Shown here one piece after another: positions 17,007-26,037 of a DNA stretch of 64,000 nucleotides (positions are counted from its first letter, which is position 1; each line of letters starts with the position of its first letter). A program made the translations under genes and the position numbers. The stretch lies in assembly GCA_028284635.1 (NCBI GenBank), contig JANQRJ010000082.1, forward strand, positions 20,154-84,153. The letters run 5' to 3'. The DNA is from Pelagicoccus sp. GTDB lineage: Bacteria; Verrucomicrobiota; Verrucomicrobiia; Opitutales; Opitutaceae. The notes beneath the pieces are model-generated. The model was not told the origin of the DNA. It ran no database searches and saw only the letters and a program-made list of their open reading frames with translations.

Positions 17007-19078
17007 TTTCCAGACTTCGCATTGCAGTCGCTATATCCTTTTTTGCGTCAGCCTCCTTGGATGCCGACTCTGTGCGTCAGCGGCTATCGCTGAACGAGGG
17101 CTGGAGTTTCGTCCGCGGCAGTGTTGAGGATGCAGCGAAATCGTCCGACTGGGAGTCGGTTAAGCTTCCGCACTCCTGGAACGTTGAGGACGCTTTTGAC
17201 CGTCTTGAGGCTCCGGACCACGTCGTGGCGATGGACTACTACTACCGAGGCCTGGGAACCTATCGTCTCGATATAGAAGCCTCTAGAGATTGGGAGGGCC
17301 GACGGGTGGAGGTTCTTTTCGAAGGAGCTCTGCAGCGGACGCGAGTTTGGTGCAACGACGTTTTCCTCGGCGAATACGTTGGCGGCTATTCGGCTTTTTC
17401 CTTCGATCTCACTCCTCATTTGAATCTCGACGCTGCCAACGAGCTGGTAGTGGAGGTGGACAACAGCTACCATTTCGACATCCCGCCGCATCGAGCGGAC
17501 TACACGATGTACGGCGGGCTTTATCGCGATGCTTGGCTAGTGGTGACCGATCCTCTGCACCTCAGTAAGGTATTCGTCGATACGCCGAATGTGTCCCAGG
17601 AATCCGCTCAAGTGGCGGTGCGAACTACGGTTCGCAACGATCATTCCGAAGCGGCCGAAGGTTCTCTGGAAGCGATCTTCAAAGGTCCCGATGGCAAAGC
17701 GATGGGAAGGTCTAGCGCCGCCTTCGTCCTGGCGGGGGGCAGCGAGACGAGTGTCGATTTGAATGGGCTTTCGCTTCCCAACCCTGCTCTTTGGTCGCCT
17801 GCCTCACCGAACCTTTATACTGTGGAGTTGGCTCTCAAACTGAAGGATGAAATAGTCGATCAGCGACAGCAGAGATTCGGCTTGCGCTGGTTTCGCTTCG
17901 ATCCGAACCGCGGCTTTATATTGAATGGTTCACCGCTCAAGGTGCAGGGGGTCAATCGCCACCAGGACCGTGCGGGCTACGGCTTTGCGGTGCCGAATCG
18001 TCTGCATCGCGAGGATATAGAGCTGATCAAGGCGATGGGGGCGAACTTCGTGCGCCTGGCCCACTATCCCCAGGATCCAGCTGTTCTGGAGGCCTGCGAC
18101 GAGCTTGGTCTGCTGGTTTGGGAAGAGATCCCGGTCGTGACCGGCGTGGGCACGGAGGCCTTCGCGGCGACAGCGAAGAACATGCTGCGGGACATGATCG
18201 AGCAGCACTATAACCACCCGTCGATTGTGGTCTGGGGTCTGATGAACGAAACGATTCGCCGCCAGCTGGACGAGGAGCTTTTCTGGACGGTTGATCTATG
18301 TAGGGATCTGAACGCTTTGGCGAAGGAGCTGGATCCGAGTCGCGTGACGGCCCAGGCCCAGTTCGCCGCTCGGGGAACCGATATTTTCGACCATTCCGAT
18401 ATCCGTGGCTGGAACCGCTACTTTGGCTGGTACTACGACGATTTCGAAGGTTTCGGAGAATGGCTTGACGCCCAGAGGGAAGTGGAGCCGGAAGCGGTTA
18501 TATTCATCAGCGAGTATGGAGCGGGCATCAAGCGTGGTTACCATTTGGAGAATCCTAGCCAATCGGACTTCACGGAGACTTGGGGAACGGCCTTTCACAA
18601 GGCTCACTGGAAGGCCCTGATGGAGCGGCCTTGGGTCGGCGGTTCGACGGTTTGGAACATGTTCGACTTCGGATCGGAAGAGAAGGGTGGAAACATCCCG
18701 GGAATCAACCAGAAGGGTCTAGCCGACTTCGATCGTCGCCCGAAGGACGTCTACTACTTCTACCAAAGCCAGTGGGCAGAGAAGCTGATGGCGTATATCG
18801 TTTCCCACACTTGGGTGAACCGGACGGGCCGTATTGGCGAAACCAAGACGCTCGAGGTCTTCTCCAACGGCGATGCGGTCGAGCTGTTTCTAAACGGCAA
18901 TTCGCTAGGCAGACAGACCCGCCAACCTGGTTGGCATGAGTGGCTTTGGTCGACTCAGCTGAAGGAAGGCATTAACAAGCTGAGAGCTGTAGCAGTAAAG
19001 GATGGCGAGATAGTAGAGGACAATCTACTCATCAACTATACAGTCAATCTTCTGGAAGTAGAGGAGGGACTGGAGTAA
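17003..19078 (+). CDS. Secreted GH2 beta-galactosidase/beta-glucuronidase-like enzyme
   Basis: A 691-residue GH2 enzyme with an N-terminal signal peptide (to about residue 22), so probably periplasmic. The sugar-binding domain, the immunoglobulin-like domain and the barrel are followed by an extra C-terminal beta-domain (about 600-691) as in the longer GH2 subgroup (DUF4982-like). The acid/base is Glu416 (L-M-N-E-T) and the nucleophile is Glu504 (I-S-E-Y-G-A-G). Translationally coupled to the small secreted protein upstream. The substrate is a beta-linked galactoside or glucuronide; sequence alone does not decide. Confidence 0.88.
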   Translation: MISRLRIAVAISFFASASLDADSVRQRLSLNEGWSFVRGSVEDAAKSSDWESVKLPHSWNVEDAFDRLEAPDHVVAMDYYYRGLGTYRLDIEASRDWEGRRVEVLFEGALQRTRVWCNDVFLGEYVGGYSAFSFDLTPHLNLDAANELVVEVDNSYHFDIPPHRADYTMYGGLYRDAWLVVTDPLHLSKVFVDTPNVSQESAQVAVRTTVRNDHSEAAEGSLEAIFKGPDGKAMGRSSAAFVLAGGSETSVDLNGLSLPNPALWSPASPNLYTVELALKLKDEIVDQRQQRFGLRWFRFDPNRGFILNGSPLKVQGVNRHQDRAGYGFAVPNRLHREDIELIKAMGANFVRLAHYPQDPAVLEACDELGLLVWEEIPVVTGVGTEAFAATAKNMLRDMIEQHYNHPSIVVWGLMNETIRRQLDEELFWTVDLCRDLNALAKELDPSRVTAQAQFAARGTDIFDHSDIRGWNRYFGWYYDDFEGFGEWLDAQREVEPEAVIFISEYGAGIKRGYHLENPSQSDFTETWGTAFHKAHWKALMERPWVGGSTVWNMFDFGSEEKGGNIPGINQKGLADFDRRPKDVYYFYQSQWAEKLMAYIVSHTWVNRTGRIGETKTLEVFSNGDAVELFLNGNSLGRQTRQPGWHEWLWSTQLKEGINKLRAVAVKDGEIVEDNLLINYTVNLLEVEEGLE

Positions 19079-19094
19079 GGTCTTTTTGTTTTTC

Positions 19095-19203
19095 AACCGC
19101 GTACCGAGCGAAGCGAAACTCGAAGACATGAACGCAAATAGACGCGAATTTCGTGTAGAGAAGAGAATTTGATTCGCGTCTATTTGCGTTCATTCGCGGT
19201 TTG
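19095..19203. repeat. AACCGCGAATGAACGC hairpin, copy 2, with insert in left arm
   Basis: Arms of the same family as 16352. The left arm is interrupted after AACCGC by a 27-base insert (GTACCGAGCGAAGCGAAACT then CGAAGAC) absent from the right arm (GCGTTCATTCGCGGTTTGC). The copy at 20968 carries the same insert in its right arm. Confidence 0.8.
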
Positions 19204-19230
19204 CGAAGCTCTTTGTAGAAGATCTCGATT

Positions 19231-20934
19231 ATGCTAGGACTAACCATTTTAGATTGGGTCGTGTTGGCCGCCTATTTCGTTGGCACGACTGTCTTGGGCC
19301 TTTGGACCGTGAAGAAGATAAAGTCTTCGGGCGACTATTTCATGGGCGGTCGAGGCTTCGGCAAGGTGATGATGATCGCTCAGTCGTTTGGGGTAGGAAC
19401 TCACACCGACCAGCCGGTATCGGTCTCGGGCGCTGCTTACACGAACGGAATCGCGGGCATCTGGTATCAGTGGGTGTATATGTTCGCCACGCCGTTCTTC
19501 TGGATCATCGCTCCGATTTATCGTCGCTTGCGTTATGTCACGATGGCGGACTTCTTTCAGCAGCGTTTCGGCAGTCAGGTGTCTATATTGTACACGGTGG
19601 TTGCCTTGCTTTACTTTGCCATGAATATGGGCGTGATGCTCAAGGGAACAGCTGTCACCGTCGAAGGGTTGACTGGCGGGGCCCTTCGCGAGGACGTGGT
19701 CATCCTTGTAGCGACTGCGCTTTTCGTTTCCTATGGTTTGGCGGGTGGAATCGTGGCGGCGGTCTATACGGACCTCATCCAGGGGATTCTGATTCTCGTC
19801 CTCTCCTTTATGCTGATCCCGTTCGCCATCAAGGAAGCGGGTGGCATGGCGGCAATGCATGAGGGTTTGCCGGAGTACATGTTTTCGCTGGTCGCGCCGA
19901 GCGAGGTGACGATCTGGTTTATCATAGCGGCGGTGGTCAATGGCCTAGTGCATGTGGTCGTGCTGCCACACCATATGGCGATTGGAGGCTCGGGGAAGAC
20001 GGAACTGGCTTGTCGTTCGGGCTGGACCTATGGGAATTTTCTCAAGCGTTTCGCGACTGCGGGCTGGGCGTTTACCGGGGTGTTTGCCGCGTTTATCATT
20101 CCCGGTCTGAGCGCCGAGGAGCGGGAGCTGACCTTCGGCCTTATTTCGCGAGAGCTTTTGCCGGTCGGCTTCGTCGGTCTGATGCTTGCGGCGATGACGG
20201 CTGCGGTGATGTCTACCTGCGACGCTTTCATGGTTCACGCTTCGGCTTTGTATACCAACAATTTCTACAAACGCTATATCAATAGGAAAGCGGATGACGA
20301 GAAGATGCTGAAGGTGGCGCGCTGGGCTTCCTTGTTCGTGGTGTTGGGCGGCCTGATTTTCGCCTATGGGTTTCCCAGCGTGATACATGGAATCAAAGAG
20401 GCTTGGAAGATCACTGCCTACATGGGTGTCGCGTTCTGGCTTGGGGTTATGTGGAAGCGAACCAACCACTGGGGGGCTTTGGCTAGCGCTTTGGCGATGT
20501 TCGCATGCGGCTCCTATACGGGGTGGGTGCTGGAGTGGTCTTTTGCCGCTCAGGTCACGCTTTACGTGCCGGTCGGGTTCGCGGTCTGCATCTTGGTAAG
20601 CTTGATCACTCGTCCCGAGGCTAAGGAGAAGCTGGACGCGTTTTATCTCCTGCTCGACACTCCTGTGGGCAAGGAGGAGCGTTTGCGGGCGGCGGGAGTC
20701 GAGGTGATGCTGGAAGGGCAGTCGGTGGGGAAAAGGCGCGATCCGAGATTGGATGCCGACCAGGTAGAGACTGAGGACGGGCTGCTGCTAGTCGACCTGC
20801 TTGATATCGCGCGTGGCCGTCGGTCCTTCAGTTGGGGTCGCTATCGGGTAGATGTTCTGGGTTTCGCGGTGGCCTGCGCGATCGCCCTGGCGACGATGCT
20901 GGCGGTTTGGGGATTGGCTCGCTGGGGGAGTTAA
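19231..20934 (+). CDS. Sodium:solute symporter (SSS family)
   Basis: A 567-residue multispanning transporter with about 13 hydrophobic segments. The SSS N-terminal pattern is visible (Y-F-V-G-T-T-V-L-G-L-W-T-V-K-K-I, then S-S-G-D-Y-F-M-G-G-R). It uses the sodium gradient to import a sugar, uronate, amino acid or similar. The conserved segment around residues 55-75 (T-H-T-D-Q-P-V-S-V-S-G-A-A-Y) differs from the common glucose or proline types. The location after the secreted GH2 suggests uptake of its product. Confidence 0.85.
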   Translation: MLGLTILDWVVLAAYFVGTTVLGLWTVKKIKSSGDYFMGGRGFGKVMMIAQSFGVGTHTDQPVSVSGAAYTNGIAGIWYQWVYMFATPFFWIIAPIYRRLRYVTMADFFQQRFGSQVSILYTVVALLYFAMNMGVMLKGTAVTVEGLTGGALREDVVILVATALFVSYGLAGGIVAAVYTDLIQGILILVLSFMLIPFAIKEAGGMAAMHEGLPEYMFSLVAPSEVTIWFIIAAVVNGLVHVVVLPHHMAIGGSGKTELACRSGWTYGNFLKRFATAGWAFTGVFAAFIIPGLSAEERELTFGLISRELLPVGFVGLMLAAMTAAVMSTCDAFMVHASALYTNNFYKRYINRKADDEKMLKVARWASLFVVLGGLIFAYGFPSVIHGIKEAWKITAYMGVAFWLGVMWKRTNHWGALASALAMFACGSYTGWVLEWSFAAQVTLYVPVGFAVCILVSLITRPEAKEKLDAFYLLLDTPVGKEERLRAAGVEVMLEGQSVGKRRDPRLDADQVETEDGLLLVDLLDIARGRRSFSWGRYRVDVLGFAVACAIALATMLAVWGLARWGS

Positions 20935-20967
20935 ACCCAGACGTTTCAAGAACGAAGTGTTTTTAGG

Positions 20968-21073
20968 AACCGCGAATGGACGCTAATAGACGCGAATGGT
21001 CTTCATGGCGTAAGCGAATTCGCGTCTATTAGCGTCCATGTCTTCGAATGTCGCTTCGCTCGGTACGCGGTTT
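20968..21073. repeat. AACCGCGAATGGACGC hairpin, copy 3, with insert in right arm
   Basis: Left arm AACCGCGAATGGACGCTAAT.. and right arm ..ATTAGCGTCCAT. The right arm is then interrupted by GTCTTCGAATGTCGCTTCGC TCGGTAC before GCGGTTT. The insert is the reverse complement of the one in the left arm at 19101, apart from a few bases. Confidence 0.8.
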
Positions 21074-21273
21074 CAAATTTCCTCTCCAGAAAATGGAGCA
21101 ATGAGCATGCATCATCTGCTTTTTTAGTTGATTATTTATTTAGCCACAAAAGGCGCAAAAGATAGGGTTGGCACTTCGCCAGTCCTCCATAGTTCAATAG
21201 AGCGACGGATGGAGCTCCATACCGCGAGTAGAAAATTTATAACGGTTTCTGGTATATCTAGGCTGATTTCTAG

Positions 21274-21337
21274 CGTAGCCGCGTTCGTGAGAACGCGGGT
21301 CCCCTACTGATTTCGCTTTCTCACGAAAGCGGCTACG
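21274..21337. repeat. CGTAGCCGCG hairpin
   Basis: CGTAGCCGCGTTCGTGAGAA at the left and CTTTCTCACGAAAGCGGCTA CG at the right form a long hairpin. Each arm is itself partly self-complementary (CGCGTTCGTGAGAACGCG). A close copy is at 33120-33185. Confidence 0.8.
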
Positions 21338-21417
21338 TTTTCGTAAATGCAACGGACTAGCTCATGGTAGCTCTTTGAGCGCTGGTGTTGTTGCCGAGGC
21401 TCGTTGGTCCACAAAAA

Positions 21418-21448
21418 AGCAGCTCGGAGGCTGATGCTCCGAGCTGCT
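21418..21448 (-). terminator. Rho-independent terminator of the TonB-dependent receptor
   Basis: A 12-bp perfect stem (AGCAGCTCGGAG / CTCCGAGCTGCT) with a 7-nt loop. On the minus strand it is followed by a T-tract (plus-strand AAAAAA at 21413-21418). It lies 30 bases beyond the receptor stop. Confidence 0.9.
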
Positions 21449-21477
21449 TGCTTGTTGCTTGGGTTATAGGAAATGAA

Positions 21478-24276
21478 CTACATCTCGTAGTTGACGCCGA
21501 AGAGGAAGGAACGGCCTCCGGATTCGAGCTCCACGATGCGACGGGGTCCGACGGAGCCTTCGAAGCGGCGGGCTGCCACCTGGTCGAAGACGTTCTTCAC
21601 GTCGAAGTTGAAGGACCAGCGGCTTTCGTCTCCAGGAAGTCGATACTGGAAGGAGAAGTCCCAGGTTTCCTCCGAGTCATTGCCGAGGTCTTCCTCGGGA
21701 TTGTCGTCAATGTCGCCTTCATCGATGGTGGCGGCGATGCTGGTGAAGAGCTCGCCGTTGTAGTTGTAGGCGAGGCGGGCGGTGAAGCGATCGACTTCGT
21801 AGTAAAGCTGGGCGTTGTAGACATAGTCGAACTGTCCGATTAGGAAGTCGCGGGTGATGCCTTCAGTAATGTCGGACTCGCCTTCGACTTTGGTGTAGTT
21901 GGCGAGGACGCCGAGGTTGTCTAGCCCGTCGGGCAGGAACTCGAGCTGCTGTCTGTAGGAAATCTCGATGCCTTCGAGTCGCGATTCGTCGCCGTTACGA
22001 GCGGTCGTGTAGTTGAAGCTTTCGAGCGTGTCGAAGCCGGCGGGAGCGAAACGCCTCAAGTCTTCGGGCAAGTCCGCGACGGCTATATCGTTCTCGTCGA
22101 TGATCTCGAGGTACTCGAAGTTCTCGATGGTCTTCTGGAAGAGTCCCACGGAGATGACGCCGGTTTTGCCAAAGTAGTATTCGACGCCGAGGTCGAAGTT
22201 TTCGGATTCGAAGGGCTGCAGGTCGGGATTGCCGCCGCTGATTTCCAGGCTGGCGGTGGCGGGATCGTCTCCATCGGCTTCGTCGACTTCGGGGGTGACC
22301 TCGAAGGTCGGGGCGAGGTCGTTGAAGTTCGGTCGGCCGAGGGTGTTGGTCCAGGCGGCGCGGAGCACCACGTCGTCCGTCAGGTTGTAGCGCAGGATGA
22401 TGGCTGGTAGCCAATTGTCGTAGGAGCGCTCGGCAGTGACGAGCTCTCTGTCGTCGTCATCGCCGTCGAAGACCGCGAAGCCGGTGCTGACGTTCGAAGT
22501 GTCCTCGTAGCGGGCTCCGGCGATTAGGCGGAACGGGCCTTCGGTGTAGGTGCCCATGAGGTAGAAGGCGTCGATATCCTCGTCGGTGGTGTAGTCTCTG
22601 CCCCTATTGGTCTCGTCGACTTCGAAGAGGCTAGGGTTGTCGAGGAAGAACTGGTCGAAAAGCGCTTGCTCGGGCCAGGGGCCGTTGTCGATACCGAAGG
22701 GATCGACGGGCGTGCGTTGGTTGGCTCCGAGGAACTCGGACATGAATAGGTCTGGACTTCCGTCTGGTCGTTCAAAAACGGTGAGGCGGTTGTCGATGTC
22801 GCGGTCGTTCATGCGGGCCTTGTATCCGGTTTTCACGCGCAGCTCGCCGTTGCCCAGAGTGAAGAAGCGTTCGAAGTCGATGGAGTAGGACCAGATCTCG
22901 TCTACAGAGAGGTCGCCCTCGCGTCTCTGGTAGTCGCCTCGGTTTCCGAATTCCGCTACGCTTGCATCGCGAACCCAGCCGGTGGGATTCTCGAAGTTGA
23001 AGACGTCGCCTACATTGTCGTAGCGCAGATCGACGATGCCGTCCTCGTCGTCGAGATCGTCGCCGCCGTCGGATGTGCGGAACTCCCAGCGGGTGCGGGT
23101 ACGGTTGAGCTCCCACTCGGAGGAGGTGAAGGAGGCTCGGTATTTCACGTTCCAGTCGGCGAAGATGTGCTCGCCTTCGAAGTGGAGGTTGTAGGTGGTG
23201 GTATCCTTCTGGCCACTACGGATGCGGTGGCGTACGCGGCCACCGTCCACTTCCGCGTGCTCGACGATGCCGTTGTCGAAGAAGGTGGTGCCTTCCACGA
23301 AGTCGCTGCTGCTGCCGTGCCGTATCTGAAGTCTGCGGCGGAGGCCTTGGTCATTGAATTCGTTGAAGAAGCCGCCGAGACGGAAGGAGGCGGTTTCGGA
23401 GGCTTTCCAGTCGAAGGCGAGGTTTACGCCCTGACGGGTACGCTTGATATCGCGCCAGATGATGTCCGCGTCTTCTACGACCCACATGTCTCCGCCAAGG
23501 TCGATGTCATCGTCGTCAGGATCGAGGGCTCGTAGCTCGTCTATGTCGTCCCAGGAGTATTGGAGTTCCTCGGAGCCTCGGTTATTTTCCTCCCAAGAGG
23601 CGCTGACGATGTAGCCGAACTCGCCGTCTTGTCCAAAGCGATTTCCGTAGGTGAATTCGAATGACTTGAGATCCTCGCTTGGGAGCTGGTTGTAGCCGTA
23701 GCGGACTTGGGAATTGAAGAGGGGGCCGTCGAGATCGGTGGCTCTCTTGGTCTTCAGCTCGACGATTCCGCCGATGGAGTCGGCGTCCTGGTCGGGGCGG
23801 ACGGCCTTGGTTACCTCGATGCCGCTGATCAGAGTAGCCGGCACGGATTGGAGATTGGCCCGGCGTTCACCTCTGATATCGTCTTCCGCCGCGTCGTCGG
23901 GAGAGGGGATGCGGTCGCCATTGAGGGTGACGGCGTTGAGCCGCGAGGCGGCGCCTCGGATGGTGATGTTCTGAGCCTCGCCGCGGTCCTTGGTGATGGA
24001 GATTCCAGCTAGTCGAGAGAGGGCTTCGCCGACGCTTTGGTCGGGCAGGTAACCGAGCGTCTCTTCGGAGACGATCGTGGAGAAGGTGCCGGAGGCGCGT
24101 TGGGCGGCTAGCTCGGCTTCAGTGCCGCTTTCGATGGGGCGCACGATGAAGGCTTCGAGTTCGTGGAGTTGGTCGTCATCGTCCTGCGCGGTTAGGTTGA
24201 AGGCTGCCGAGAAGGCGCAAACTAAGGATAGGAATACTCGGATATGCGGGTATCCCAAGGTGTGTGTTTTTTTCAT
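21478..24276 (-). CDS. TonB-dependent outer-membrane receptor
   Basis: A 932-residue receptor. A signal peptide (to about residue 30) is followed by a plug domain (about 55-190) with the A-L-S-R-L-A-G-I-S-I and I-R-G motifs. A long 22-strand-type barrel ends in the F-L-F-G-V-N-Y-E-M terminus, aromatic near the end as needed for BAM insertion. Architecture resembles the Caulobacter-type TonB receptors often tied to polysaccharide or oligosaccharide uptake rather than SusC, and no SusD partner is present. It would import oligosaccharides released outside the cell. Single-gene unit with its own terminator. Confidence 0.93.
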   Translation of the reverse strand: MKKTHTLGYPHIRVFLSLVCAFSAAFNLTAQDDDDQLHELEAFIVRPIESGTEAELAAQRASGTFSTIVSEETLGYLPDQSVGEALSRLAGISITKDRGEAQNITIRGAASRLNAVTLNGDRIPSPDDAAEDDIRGERRANLQSVPATLISGIEVTKAVRPDQDADSIGGIVELKTKRATDLDGPLFNSQVRYGYNQLPSEDLKSFEFTYGNRFGQDGEFGYIVSASWEENNRGSEELQYSWDDIDELRALDPDDDDIDLGGDMWVVEDADIIWRDIKRTRQGVNLAFDWKASETASFRLGGFFNEFNDQGLRRRLQIRHGSSSDFVEGTTFFDNGIVEHAEVDGGRVRHRIRSGQKDTTTYNLHFEGEHIFADWNVKYRASFTSSEWELNRTRTRWEFRTSDGGDDLDDEDGIVDLRYDNVGDVFNFENPTGWVRDASVAEFGNRGDYQRREGDLSVDEIWSYSIDFERFFTLGNGELRVKTGYKARMNDRDIDNRLTVFERPDGSPDLFMSEFLGANQRTPVDPFGIDNGPWPEQALFDQFFLDNPSLFEVDETNRGRDYTTDEDIDAFYLMGTYTEGPFRLIAGARYEDTSNVSTGFAVFDGDDDDRELVTAERSYDNWLPAIILRYNLTDDVVLRAAWTNTLGRPNFNDLAPTFEVTPEVDEADGDDPATASLEISGGNPDLQPFESENFDLGVEYYFGKTGVISVGLFQKTIENFEYLEIIDENDIAVADLPEDLRRFAPAGFDTLESFNYTTARNGDESRLEGIEISYRQQLEFLPDGLDNLGVLANYTKVEGESDITEGITRDFLIGQFDYVYNAQLYYEVDRFTARLAYNYNGELFTSIAATIDEGDIDDNPEEDLGNDSEETWDFSFQYRLPGDESRWSFNFDVKNVFDQVAARRFEGSVGPRRIVELESGGRSFLFGVNYEM

Positions 24277-24628
24277 CGGGTAGTTCTGGTTATCTGTGGT
24301 CCAGTTTGGGATTTTCTGGCTCCGCCGTTCTGGGGTGTTGGAGCGTTCGACAAGTTCCTGAAGGGTTCGAGAACGGGGGGGCGTGAGTTGACTTTAGTTA
24401 GCTTAGCTTCACGAAGTACGACGAAAACAGCTCTGTATTTATAACTGTTGAGTTGATTTTACGATTGGCGAGGCGCAGCGCGAAACTGCTTGGGAAGCGA
24501 AACACTACTTTCGTCCGAATTTCGGGTCAAACTACTCTGGCGTTTTGCGGAGCCCTATTCAACAGTTCTAGTAAAAGCTCGACTTGCGAAAGCTGGTAGG
24601 AGCTACTGGCGTCAGTTGCCCCATTCTT
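24277..24628. other. Divergent promoter region, TonB receptor / GH28
   Basis: 352 bp between divergent genes, expected to hold promoters for both. I see no clear sigma-70 pair, riboswitch or repeat, only AT-rich stretches near 24430-24460. Confidence 0.4.
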
Positions 24629-26026
24629 ATGAGTTCGCCCTTTGATCGCTTGTTTCTTTCTACGCTGTTTTTGTTCGCATTGCTGCCGTCGACTCATGCT
24701 GCCGTTGACGCTTCGGTGACCGCGGAAACGATCGTGGCGGCTATCGTGGAACCGAGCTTTCCGGATCGCGACTTCGATATAGCGGCGTTTGGCGCGGTTG
24801 GAGATGGCGAGACGAACGATTTGCCTGCTTTGCAGGAGGCGATCGATGTTTGCAGTGAGGCGGGTGGAGGTCGCGTGCTCGTGCCAGACGGTATATACTA
24901 TTTGCGTGGCCCGGTGGTCTTGAAGAGCCACGTCAATCTGCATCTGAGCGAGGGGGCTCGTTTGAGGTTCAGCGCGATTCCGGAGGATTTCCTTCCGCCG
25001 GTGCTGATGCGCTGGGAAGGCACTCTTGCCTATGGGCACTCGCCGTTTATCTACGCGTATCACGCGACTCACATCGCTCTCACTGGAAAAGGGGTCGTGG
25101 ATGGGAACGCCGCAGAAACCTTTGGCCAATGGCGTCCGCGGCAAAAGGAGGACCAGCGCAATTTGAGAGAGATGGGTGGCCGTGGCGTTCCGGTTCACAA
25201 CCGCGTCTTCGGTGGCGGCCATTGGCTGCGGCCGAGCCTCTTCATGGCATACGGCTGTACGAATGTCTTGATAGAGGGCCCGACGTTTGTGGACTCTCCC
25301 TTTTGGGTGATTCATCCTGTTTTTAGCCGTCATGTGGTGGTGCGCGATATATTGGTGGACAGTCTTCGTCTGAATAACGATGGCGTGGACCCGGATTCCT
25401 GTTCCTATGTATTGATCGAGGACTCGACCTTTCGCACGGGCGACGATGCGGTGGCTATAAAGTCTGGTCGGGATCGCGATGGTCGTTTCATTGGCGTCCC
25501 CTCGGAGAATATCGTTGTCCGCAACTGCTTTCTGGAACGCGTGCATAACGGGGTTGCGATCGGCAGCGAGATGTCGGGCGGCGTTCGCAACGTCTTTGTG
25601 GAAAACTGCCGGGTGGGGGAGGGAAGAAACCTCCTCTACTTCAAGAGCAACCTCGATCGTGGCGGCGTCATCGAAAACGTGATCGTGCGTAACATAACCG
25701 TGGATACGGCTTCGGTGTCGCTGGTTCGCTTCATGACGAATTACCACAGCTGGCGGGGCGACATTTTTCCGCCGACTTTCAAGAATTTCCTGGTGGAGGA
25801 TGTCACGTGTCGACGAGCTTCGAATCTTGGCATCTGGGCAGAGGGGCACGAGGAATCGCCTCTGCAGAACGTCGTGCTGCGCAACATCGTCATCGAGGAG
25901 GCCAAGCGACCGCTTCGCGTGCGACCGGGCGACGACGTAAAGCTTGAATACGTAATCATCAATGGTCGACCGGTCACGCTTGACGACAGCGAGCAAATCG
26001 CTGGAGATGGCGGCGGTGGGAATTGA
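24629..26026 (+). CDS. GH28 polygalacturonase-like glycosidase, secreted
   Basis: A 465-residue right-handed beta-helix enzyme of family GH28, which cleaves alpha-galacturonide or rhamnogalacturonan linkages in pectin-like polymers. A signal peptide is present (F-L-F-A-L-L-P-S-T-H-A). Catalytic regions are recognisable: N-N-D-G-V-D-P-D-S-C (general acid Asp), T-G-D-D-A-V-A-I-K-S-G (Asp-Asp pair) and N-G-V-A-I-G-S-E-M-S-G-G. The N-terminal A-F-G-A-V-G-D-G-E-T-N-D is the usual GH28/pectate-lyase-3 entry motif. The ATG at 24629 is used. The next gene, dctP, starts 11 bases after the stop, so it is likely co-transcribed with the TRAP transporter. Confidence 0.88.
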   Translation: MSSPFDRLFLSTLFLFALLPSTHAAVDASVTAETIVAAIVEPSFPDRDFDIAAFGAVGDGETNDLPALQEAIDVCSEAGGGRVLVPDGIYYLRGPVVLKSHVNLHLSEGARLRFSAIPEDFLPPVLMRWEGTLAYGHSPFIYAYHATHIALTGKGVVDGNAAETFGQWRPRQKEDQRNLREMGGRGVPVHNRVFGGGHWLRPSLFMAYGCTNVLIEGPTFVDSPFWVIHPVFSRHVVVRDILVDSLRLNNDGVDPDSCSYVLIEDSTFRTGDDAVAIKSGRDRDGRFIGVPSENIVVRNCFLERVHNGVAIGSEMSGGVRNVFVENCRVGEGRNLLYFKSNLDRGGVIENVIVRNITVDTASVSLVRFMTNYHSWRGDIFPPTFKNFLVEDVTCRRASNLGIWAEGHEESPLQNVVLRNIVIEEAKRPLRVRPGDDVKLEYVIINGRPVTLDDSEQIAGDGGGGN

Positions 26027-26037
26027 TCGAACGGAAA

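Larger units (their letters stand above)
20935..21477. other. 543-bp intergenic region rich in repeats
   Basis: Holds one AACCGCGAAT hairpin, one GTAGCCGCG hairpin and the terminator of the TonB-dependent receptor, described separately. The remaining 21080-21270 is AT-richer and shows no gene or tRNA. Confidence 0.6.
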
